Source: Psococerastis gibbosa (Eukaryota > Arthropoda > Insecta > Psocodea > Psocidae). From it: a stretch of DNA of 64,000 nt. The stretch lies in assembly GCA_963971405.1 (NCBI GenBank), contig OZ020487.1:35995039-36059038 (forward strand), in the 5' to 3' direction. Shown piece by piece: positions 55,761-64,000 of this stretch. The stretch's first letter is position 1, and each line of letters opens with the position of its first letter. The notes under the pieces were generated by a model, which saw only the letters and a program-made list of their open reading frames with translations, did not search any database and was not told the DNA's origin. The translations under genes were made by a program, and so were the position numbers.

Positions 55761-55963
55761 CTTTTTTTGTTCTATTACTAAGCCAACCTAGCGGAGTTAG
55801 GGCTATAAAGCCCTTTCTTACACTCAACTAGGAAGGCCCGGGACCGCCTGCTTTACATGCCCTCCGAAGCATGGCCAGAAAATGTAGGAAGTGTAGGACT
55901 CGAACCAACAACCTTTCGGGTATGAAAGTCAAGAGTCCTTGCCACTACTCTACATGTCCTGAC
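55761..55963 (-). mobile_element. tRNA-derived SINE F1, best copy
   Basis: On the minus strand: 5' TGTCAGGACATGTAGAGTAG (A box), CCGAAAGGTTGTTGGTTCGA (B box), a body of about 110 bp, and the end TTGGCTTAGTAATAGAACAA followed by an A run. This copy defines the family. Confidence 0.75.
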
Positions 55964-56364
55964 ACATACTCGTACACGATCACTTTGGGTGATATCGGAC
56001 GTAGATTTTGATCACCCTTGGATCACGCAAAAATCAGTCAGTTTCTATATTTTATTTTATTTACTACATAAGTTATGAAGATTTGGTCTATGGAAGTTGT
56101 AGAGGACTACTATACGCAATATCTGAGTATTTTTACTTGTTGGTACTGTCATAAGCTATGTACAGAGATGATTGAGAGCACTAAGCGCCGGCTGTAATAA
56201 CTGATAACTTTTTTTATTTCAACTTTTCCGTTTCCAACTATCTAAACTTAACCAGCCACTAAGTTTAAGAAGAGCTTATCTCACTATATAAGCTTTTGAG
56301 ATAACCTCCCCCTATACTTAGTGGCTGGAAAAGAAAGGGTCTTAGAAGCCTGTACACTGCAGTC

Positions 56365-56488
56365 AACTGCTCCCCCCCCCCTAAATTTGGTAAATCTATT
56401 GTAAATTAATTTATTACGCTCTGATTTAATCGATCCTACATATGGTTTTCCTATTTTGACCCACAAATACCCCCCCCCAAAAAAAAAC
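56365..56488 (+). repeat. Fragment shared with the arms of element 1
   Basis: Matches the inner part of the right arm of element 1 (GTAAATTAATTTATTACNCT, TTGACCCACAA). It continues after R1 copy 5 at 57412 (AATGGGCTGGATCTGTCCCT), showing that R1 inserted into it. Confidence 0.6.
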
Positions 56489-57411
56489 CGGTCCGAGTTT
56501 ACTCGAACATGCTTTCCAATTTATCAACATTAGTTGATCTTCTTCTTCTTCAGCCAACGCCCGTCCTTGGCTGGTAGGCCATTTGACGCACATTAGTAGA
56601 TAGAGAATATGAGTAATTTCATGGTAAATAATTTTCCAGTGGTTAAATTTCCGTTATTTCGGAGGTTCGGGGGGGGGGGGGGTTGTCCACCTGACGTCAC
56701 TGGAAGTGAGATAAATTCTAGAAAGGTCAGACCAACACATTAATTACCACACAGCAATAGTTGCAGGGCACACAATGCATTTGAGCGCGAATTTTCTAAC
56801 ATTTTTTCAAAAAATAATTCTTTGTGCAAAGCTAAATATTTTTTGGAAAAGCAACCTATCCGGTTTCGTTACTCCATTTAACACCTAAAACATACCTGAA
56901 GGTAGAAATTATCGATAGAAAGGTTTCGCAGAAAAATTATTTTTTAGTCATTTTTCATTTTAATTGAGTTATTTTTATTTTTTTACCCCCCGAAGCAAAC
57001 TATCAAGGGGCAAGCGACCCCCCGCATTTTATCAACATTAATAACAACTACAATATATGTGAATTTAAAAGAACTCGTTGGAGCCGTTTTCGGGAAATAA
57101 ATTTTTTAGACTTTTTTGGAGTTTTTTGAGAATAAAACCCCCCCAAATGGAGTTAGCCCCAAATAAAAAAAATGGTCCCGAGGTATGATTTTTGTGAACC
57201 TACATGCCGAATTTCATCAAAATCGACCGAGTAGTTTGCCCGGAAATCAACGAACAGACAGACAGACAGAGCCACAGACAGGCATTTCGTAAAAACCACT
57301 TTTTTGGGTTCCTGGGACCTGAAAACGTGTAAATCCATTGAAATCTCGGAATCGAAAATTTGGACCGTCACAAAGCTTTCCTTATACTAAGTATAAATTG
57401 GAAAGCAAAAA
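56488..57411 (-). mobile_element. Repeat R1, copy 5 (complete)
   Basis: Begins CCGGTCCGAGTTTACTCGAA and ends ATAAATTGGAAAGC at 57410. The flanks rejoin a contiguous sequence known from element 1, so both ends of R1 are fixed here. It contains a 55-bp LINE insertion at 56535-56589. Confidence 0.75.
56535..56589 (-). mobile_element. Tiny 5'-truncated LINE insertion
   Basis: A TGATCTTCTTCTTCTTCAGC tract and 3'-end LINE-like sequence are flanked by an exact duplication ACATTAGT (56527-56534, 56590-56597) inside R1 copy 5. Confidence 0.6.
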
Positions 57412-57699
57412 TGGGCTGGATCTGTCCCTGTGGCCACCCATATTGTCTGGGCATGAATAATAGCGCATCAGCCGCTATGTCGTATGCATGCAAGTGTCGT
57501 TCCACTCATCGGCCTTCCTACGCAGAGCCTAATAAAAGTGCAACATAATTATGAAAATTATTCCGAACGCCTCCTCCATAACGTTTCTCAAACCTAGCCG
57601 TTCGGCATAATTTAATAGGTCATCCCACTGCGTCTGAAATACTATGCAGACTGTCCTTGAAATCCGATTTATCTAGAAGGTTGTGTAGGTTTTAAAAAC

Positions 57700-58075
57700 A
57701 CATTTTTATGCGTTTATAAGTTTATTGCCTTGAGCTACGGGACAAGGCCCGCTACGGGGCGATTTGCCGATGTCTTTTCCATTGTAGCCATAGCAGAAGA
57801 TGTCGTGATGATTTTCGGAAGCTGGCATGAAGCCACCGCACGAAAGTGCACTGTTTTCCCTGGGCACGCCAGATCATAGAAATCTTTTGAAGTAGACTGT
57901 GGGTTGCACCAACCATTCACCAAGCCCTATCCCTCCAATGGAAAAATCGTGTATACGGGGCCTAAGTAGAACGCTTCCTAATTGGCTAGCTCTAACCTCT
58001 TGACGTTCAGCTTTGTATTGTAGCACTTTACCACTTCCACTTGTGCAAAATTGCCTGCATTTCACATGCCCCTAT
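57700..58075. other. Unassigned sequence
   Basis: Open short frames exist on the minus strand but none has a recognised domain. It may be a dispersed repeat, but I saw no second copy in the window. Confidence 0.3.
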
Positions 58076-58087
58076 TTTATAAGCGGT

Positions 58088-58535
58088 TTGAACTGGGGGG
58101 AGTTATTTTTATTTTTTTACCCCCAGAAGCAAACTATCAAGGGGTAAGCGACCCCCCGCATTTTATCAACATTAAGAACGACTAGAATATATGTGAATTT
58201 AAAAGAAATCGTTGGAGCCGTTTTTGAGAAATAATTTTTTTTGACGTTTTTTTGGAGTTTTTTGAGAATGAAACCCCCCCAAATTGAGTTAGCCCCAAAT
58301 AAAAAAAATGGTCTCGAGGTATGATTTTTGTGAACCAACATGCCGAATTTCATCAAAGTCGACCGAGTAGTTTGCCCGGAAATCGATGCACAGACAGACA
58401 GACAGACATTTCGTAAAAACCACTTTTTAGGGTTCCTGGGACCTGAAAACGTGTAAATCCGTTGAAATCTCGGAATCGAAAATTTCGACCATCACAAAGC
58501 TTTCCTTATACTACGTATAAATTGGAAAGCAAAAA
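58088..58535 (-). mobile_element. Repeat R1, copy 6 (half)
   Basis: Contains the R1 5' half in reverse, from TTTTTACCCCCAGAAGCAAA to ACGTATAAATTGGAAAGC at 58530. The other half is missing. Confidence 0.7.
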
Positions 58536-59309
58536 ATGTCTTGAACATAAGGTGTAAGCTGTTTACAAGAAGCACCGTTTACCATTTTCTTGACCCTTCC
58601 CCCACCTGCATAGTTACTGGACTTGTCTGTAGTTTATTGCATTCTGTACCTGTACGTGAGTTTCTTCCGACAGGCTTATCCATTCTTTGCTTTGTGTTTT
58701 TTTGCATGAATTCTGAGTATAGTTTTTGGTCTGTGGCATAATAACACGCTGTACAGTACAATATTAGATTTGATAACTTACCTGCTTACAGCATGGCTCA
58801 TTAAGCAACCAGCAATCAAGTTGGTGTAAATTGATTAGCTTGCATTTTATGCCTAGTTTATTATTGTCTGGTGATAACAATGTCAGTGCTGTCGCCACCT
58901 AGTATGAATTTTGTGGCTTTTGTTTGCGTCCTTGGTATTCGGTGGAGCCATCACCGTGGATGGTGATGGAGCATTGAAGAGGGCGTAACAACGCTGGGAA
59001 ATCCAGGGGACCTTGGCCCTGGCATTGGTAGCTGTACCGGTGGTACCAAGGTACCGACGTCAGTAACATGCTGTCCAGCCTGGATACCTAAACCTTATAT
59101 GGCTCATATATAGCTTCTGTAATAGTGGTTGCAATGTTAAACAGACCGGCTCTTGTTTATGGCATATAGGAAAACTTTGCTTCGAGAGGGAGATAATAAT
59201 TGCATACCAGGTTCTAGTTAAATCATGTTGAGTTGTTACCATGAATGGAAAAACCCTTCGAAGATATCAAATTATCCCACATGTAGGAACCCTGTAATAA
59301 TCTTCAACA

Positions 59310-59590
59310 TCGTCTTAAATAGGCTACATGTCGAAAGAATGTCAGAAGACCGCATGCCGAACAAAATGTACAAAGCATGGCGGGAAGAAGACTACAGGGA
59401 TGTCCACGATACCGCTGGAAGGACGAATTAGAAGTAGGTTTACTACACTTTGCAGACTTCAAACCGGGACAAAATGGAGCTGGGAGTTCTTAGTTGGTGG
59501 AACACCGTACAAAACCGAAATGCCTGGCTGAGTGCTGCTGAGTAGGTCAAGGCCCATGAAGGGCTGTAGAGCCAGAAGAAGAAGATCGTC
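59310..59590 (+). pseudogene. LINE C-terminal fragment
   Basis: The plus strand encodes, across frameshifts, HVERMSEDRMPNKMYKAWRE and then LSWWNTVQNRNAWLSAAE before a stop, the usual C-terminal end of LINE polyproteins. It ends in AGAAGAAGAAGATC, the tail type seen inverted at 47160 and 56535. Confidence 0.65.
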
Positions 59591-60149
59591 TTGAATACAA
59601 GTCAGTCTCTATTTGACCTGGGATCAACAGTTTTAAATTTGTCAAAAAGCTGTTATAATCCAGTAGTGGCGCGTTGTGTGATGCTCGGGTGCTCAAGCAC
59701 CCCCTACATTCAATAGAAGGGGAGGGGGGGGGGGTAAACTAAGGGGTGTCACATTTCCTTTGACCACCTTTGACATTTCCCCCTACGTTTCACCGCTATC
59801 GGTCTGACCGAGTTTATTTGATTTTATTATCTTTGGGCCTTCTAGGTACGCCCAAGCGTAATGTCACAAGCCTACAGTCACCGCTTGAAGGAAAACGCTG
59901 CTGCGGAGCATGTTTCGTATGCTGATTGCTGTCCGCATTTAAGTCCATTAAAAAAAATCATTTTCCATTAAAAAAAAAAAAAATCCACAATAATATTACT
60001 TGCCTTATATCTTGCCTTGTAATGTTATAAAGTATATGCGATCTTTATATTGTTCTGTCATATGATTGTAACAATCAAATTTTGAAATGCTGCAAGTTAT
60101 AGAGCCGAGAGCGTGAGGTTCGAGCGGGCACATTCAACAATTTCCGAAT

Positions 60150-60955
60150 TATGTTATTGCTTTCCAATTTATACGTAGTATAAGTAAAGCTTTGTGACGG
60201 TCGAAATATTCGATTCCGAGATTTCAACGGATTTACACGTTTTGAGGTCCCACGAACCCAAAAAAGTGTTTTTTACGAAATGTCTGTCTGTCTGTTCGTT
60301 GATTTCCGGGCAAACTACTCGGTCGATTTTGATGAAATTCGGCATGTAGGTTCACAAAAATCATACCTCGGGATCATTTTTTTATATTTTGGCTAACTCA
60401 ATTTGGGGGGGGGGGTTATTATCAAAAAACTAAAAAAACGTCTAAAAAAATTATTTCCCAAAAACGGCTCCAACGATTTCTTTTAAATTCACATATTTGT
60501 TGTTAATGTCGATAAAATGCGGGGGGTCGCTTGCCCCTTGATAGTTTGCTTCTGGGGGTAAAAAAATAAAAATAATTAAATTTTAATGAAAAATTGACTA
60601 AAAAATAATTTTTCTGCGACACCTTTCTGTCGATGATTTCTACCTTCAGGTATGTTTTAGGTGTTAAATTGAGGAACGACACCGGATAGGTTACTTTCAC
60701 AAAAAGTATTTGGTTTTGATGCATTGCGTGCCCTGCCAGTATTGCTGTGTGGTAATGTGTTGGTCTGACCTATCTAGACTTAACCTCACCACCAGTGACG
60801 AGTGACGTCAGGTGGGCAACCCCCCCCCCCCCCCCCCGAAATATCGGAAATTTATCCATAGGAAAATTATTTACCATGAAATTACTCATTTTCTCTATCT
60901 ACTAATTTTGATAAATTGGAAAGCATGTTCGAGTAAACTCGGACCGTTTCTTTAT
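60150..60955 (+). mobile_element. Repeat R1, copy 7 (complete ends)
   Basis: Starts TTGCTTTCCAATTTATACG, ends GATAAATTGGAAAGCATGTT and CGAGTAAACTCGGACCG. It contains a C-run of about 18 at 60821. Confidence 0.75.
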
Positions 60956-61235
60956 GTACGTTTTCAATTTACGTTAGCAGCAGGCTTGTGCTTAAGCCAT
61001 GTGTGACGAAAGGCCATCATAACGGGCCAGATTTCCCCAGATGTGTTAATCCAGCTAATTGAGTTGATTAAAGCGGTCAGCGCTAAAGGGGCTTAAAGCG
61101 CTGACAGCGGTTTGCTAAGCCCCTCTCCCCATTAACCCACTCTAATTCAATGCTGGACAAACTGCTTAATTTTTCAGAAAGTATTTAGAGTGGTTGCAGG
61201 AAATTTAAATAGTGGCAAAATGTTTGGAGAACAGC

Positions 61236-61365
61236 CAAGCCCGTACCCAGGATTTAATTTGGGGTGGGGGGGGGGGCGCAAGAACAAAAAGATTTATAAA
61301 TGATAGGTGCATCCGTAGTGATTTTAGTGTATTTAGCTAAAACTCTTACATTGGGTACGGGCCTG
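61236..61365. mobile_element. hAT-like MITE, 130 bp, exact 8-bp duplication
   Basis: The ends CAAGCCCGTACCCAGG and TGGGTACGGGCCTG are complementary apart from single mismatches. Exact duplications AGAACAGC lie at 61228-61235 and 61366-61373. Confidence 0.85.
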
Positions 61366-62151
61366 AGAACAGCACACACCAGACTGTACTCTAAGGATAC
61401 AGCGCTATAATTTAAAAAAAATATTATTTTGATGCTGAAAATTTTGAATATCAACGAAAAACACGCTTCCAAAATGGAGCCTAGTTTCTGTTTTAACAGG
61501 TAGGTTGGATTGCAGAATATATAAAGTTGTACGTTATGCTTAGCTTATAGATGCTATAGATACTGAAATTTCTGTACGTCGGTGTACAGACCAACCTGGT
61601 CCCCAAACCTTCAAAATAGTTTTTTTAAGTACCTTGAGTTGCACTGTATATGCAAGACAATTCTGTGTTCTAAATGACGTCAAAGTATACCAGCATATTC
61701 CTGATGATGTATTATTCTATCCATACAACATGGGCACAGCCAACTCCAAATCGCCTTCGGTGGCAAGGTGATAGCGGGCGAGTATCTATACACCTTGCAA
61801 TCGGACTTATCGTAACTCGACTCAGGAACCTATTAGGTTACTTAGACTGAAGAGGTCACTCGGAAAAATTAATTAAATTGTTTGCATGCTAACATTAAAA
61901 AAAAAAAAAAAAATGGGTTGTCAAAATGACTGATCCAGCGGGTAGTAGATCAGGTTAGCCGATATAGAGAACCTGATTTCCATGGCTCAGCAACCTAAGC
62001 CTGAGGACTCTTGACCACTCCTCTATTTGGGCTGTTGTGGTGAGCAACATGACCGGCAGCAATGTTTTCTCTCTACCGATAATGGTGAGATACCCGGAGA
62101 ACTATCATCCAAATTTTTTCAGGTCAACACATTGCCCCGGTAAGACAAATA

Positions 62152-62400
62152 CATATGAGGAGGCTGTTTACAAACATGGCCAACTCCAAGTTGTAGAATT
62201 TTTCTGGAGATTGGATTTTCTGTTGAAAATTGCATTAAGTTTCTGGACTTCTCAGCGCTTCTGTGCGCAATCTGGCTGCTTTTGTCACTCTATTTAACAA
62301 CGTGCAGGGGGACATTACAATTTTCTGCAAGGTCGGATCAAAACCCCATTTTGTAAAAAAAAATGGAGTTGGCCACGTTTGTAACCAAGCGCCTCATATT
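62152..62400. repeat. Inverted repeat
   Basis: Arms of about 40 bp: ATATGAGGAGGCTGTTTACA ... GGCCAACTCCA pairs with TGGAGTTGGCC ... CGCCTCATATT. A possible MITE of unknown family; an open frame at 62037-62297 overlaps it. Confidence 0.5.
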
Positions 62401-62710
62401 GCTCTGACAATTTCCTTTTTTGGATTTGAGATTGTTGGTTGACCTATTTATAAGAGGGATCCTGTACGATCCTCCCCATCGTCATAAGCAGATTAGCATT
62501 TTCAGTATTCTCTGAAACTTCTAAGAATATGCAAATCCGATAAGTAAGCAAATCCCGAAATCTATAGAGTAGGCTTACTTACGGCTTTTATATTCTCTAG
62601 CGGCTCTGAAGAATGTCTAAAATCAAGCCCATGGATTTTAATAAGGCTCGTAGACTTTGGTTGCCCGCAAATCAGATATTAGTCAGACAGTAGATAACCT
62701 GAAATACAGT

Positions 62711-62953
62711 AGTAGTAGTAGTATGGTTTGACACAGTCCCAGGCCACGGTGTGGGCCCATAGGACTCCAGTGGACCTCCTGATTATAGTGAATTCCGAAC
62801 CACTTGGGAAACACAGTGAAGTCACACGATTAGTTCGGAGGTGACCAGGACAAGTCCTACCATGTTTCCCTACCGGCACTGTGCACACGACCAATTTATC
62901 TGCAGCTTTGAACCTGCTCTGGTCCGCTGGATTCAACTTGGTATGGCGGCCGG
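62711..62953 (-). mobile_element. 5S-rRNA-like SINE, copy 4
   Basis: Minus-strand 243-bp copy with the head CCGGCCGCCATACCAAGTTG at the right, a TAC-repeat tail at the left (62711-62722), and an exact 12-bp duplication CTGAAATACAGT (62699-62710, 62954-62965). It defines the normal length of the short form. Confidence 0.8.
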
Positions 62954-63351
62954 CTGAAATACAGTAACTATTATTTTTGCTGATGGGGTTTTTATGGACG
63001 TATTCCTACTTGTTGTGTGGCCCATTGAACCTTGCCCTACCAATGAAACCATCGGTTTTCGGATATTATTGGTATTGTTTTCGAATGAACTTCTAGCCAT
63101 TGGCAAACTGGTTCACTGTCAACCCACACCGACTACAAGTACCCATGGGCAAGTTCAGACATGCTTACCATTTACATTGTAACAGGTTTTAACTTAACCA
63201 AATATGGGAGCGAGTCTTACCGTACTGGATAAGTAATTTGTATGTAAAATTTGTGACCCGTAACCATTATCGGGTATTACAATATATGGGGGTTTTCTTG
63301 ACTCATTTCATCTTTCAAATCCCAGTATAAAATGTTAGAGAACGGAGGTTA

Positions 63352-63824
63352 GGCGGGGTTTCCACATACGTCGATCGTCAGTGAGAAATATGAAATTGAA
63401 GGACATTTCAATTTTTCATTGATGGCGGTGTTTCTACATGTTTTTTCAACTATTGACACTTTTCTTCTATTGAAACGTATGCGCCAAATTTTTGAAATAT
63501 GTTTGCATTTGTTTTTTGAAATTTTGTTTGTATTTGTTTTCTTCGTACACTTATTATTTTTAATAAAACCTAATAATAGTAGGAGTTCTAAAGAATGATC
63601 GACCTTCACCGATCTGTTTAATGGATGAAAACTGTTTTATAAACTATCTATTAAAATGTTTGTACTTAACATATTCCATGACGCCATTTTAGTTTGTTAT
63701 TGTTTGCAGCGCGTGATTTTACTCTATGATCATTGATCAATTTTAACAATGGCATAGAGTAAAATTGAAATGTCCTTCAATTTCATATTTCTCATTGACG
63801 ATTGACGTATGTGGAAACCCCGCC
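63352..63824. mobile_element. Palindromic MITE (P8)
   Basis: The arms GGCGGGGTTTCCACATACGT and near-complement share a unique core with P3 and P4 (GTTTGTACTTAACATAT, ATGATCATTGATCAATTTTA). Flanks TTA and ATA. Confidence 0.7.
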
Positions 63825-64000
63825 ATAAGAGACGATCGAATGCGGCAAATATAAACATCAAAAATACCATGAAACAGGAATCAATGGTATAGAAGTGTCA
63901 AAAATATCAGGGCATAGAGAAGATATTCTTCTGAGCATTTTGATACGTATGACTATTTAATGGGTATGTGTGGCGTATAAATGGTCAGTGTTAGTTTTTT

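Noticed and set aside
57735-58065. Minus-strand frames as a coding gene
   Set aside because: Two short frames in different phases without recognisable domain or splice signals; left as unassigned sequence.
62037-62297. Open frame of 86 codons as a second exon of the 39.5-kb gene
   Set aside because: It overlaps an inverted repeat, has no acceptor of good quality in phase, and shows no domain.
1-64000. CRISPR array, operons, ribosome binding sites
   Set aside because: The window is eukaryotic nuclear DNA with spliced genes. No regularly spaced direct repeats with unique spacers were seen.

Overview
This is a nuclear genomic window from an animal, most likely an arthropod. The evidence is protein-coding genes split by GT-AG introns, insect-like RIOK1, UQCRC2 and ECI1 proteins, and AT-rich intergenic DNA packed with eukaryotic transposable elements (TEs). 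I cannot name the species. About 5% of the window is recognisable host coding sequence; a large part of the rest is TE debris.

Layout, left to right. (1) 262-3280, minus strand: the first three coding exons of RIOK1, a ribosome-maturation kinase; the gene runs off the left edge. (2) 3574-10662, plus strand: a complete eight-exon UQCRC2 gene for a mitochondrial complex III core subunit. Its start lies 293 bp from the RIOK1 start in divergent orientation, so the two probably share a promoter. (3) 12907-17200 and 22155-27505, plus strand: two tandem paralogues of mitochondrial enoyl-CoA delta-isomerase (ECI1). Each has five coding exons of identical length (243, 147, 128, 182 and 164 nt) and encodes 287 residues. 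(4) 17201-22154: repeats between the paralogues, including a decayed non-LTR retrotransposon and a hAT-like element sitting inside another repeat. (5) 28490-31379 and 44238-46236: two DNA elements with long terminal inverted repeats, related terminal sequences and TTA flanks. Both carry a gene or gene remnant for an XPG/PIN-like nuclease with a Cys-rich tail. (6) 31380-39500: a Penelope-like remnant, a solo LTR, SINEs and MITEs. (7) 39519-39642: a probable first coding exon of an unidentified membrane protein. (8) 39643-64000: only repeats and unassigned sequence are visible; this may be the long first intron of gene 7 or intergenic DNA.

The four identified host genes are housekeeping functions: ribosome biogenesis, respiratory chain and beta-oxidation of unsaturated fatty acids. 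They are linked by position, not by an operon. The most unusual content is the mobile DNA: the nuclease/Cys-rich elements, a 5S-rRNA-like SINE family with clear target duplications, one SINE copy fused to 1.6 kb of extra sequence, nested palindromic elements, and several hAT-like MITEs with exact 8-bp duplications, some inside other elements.
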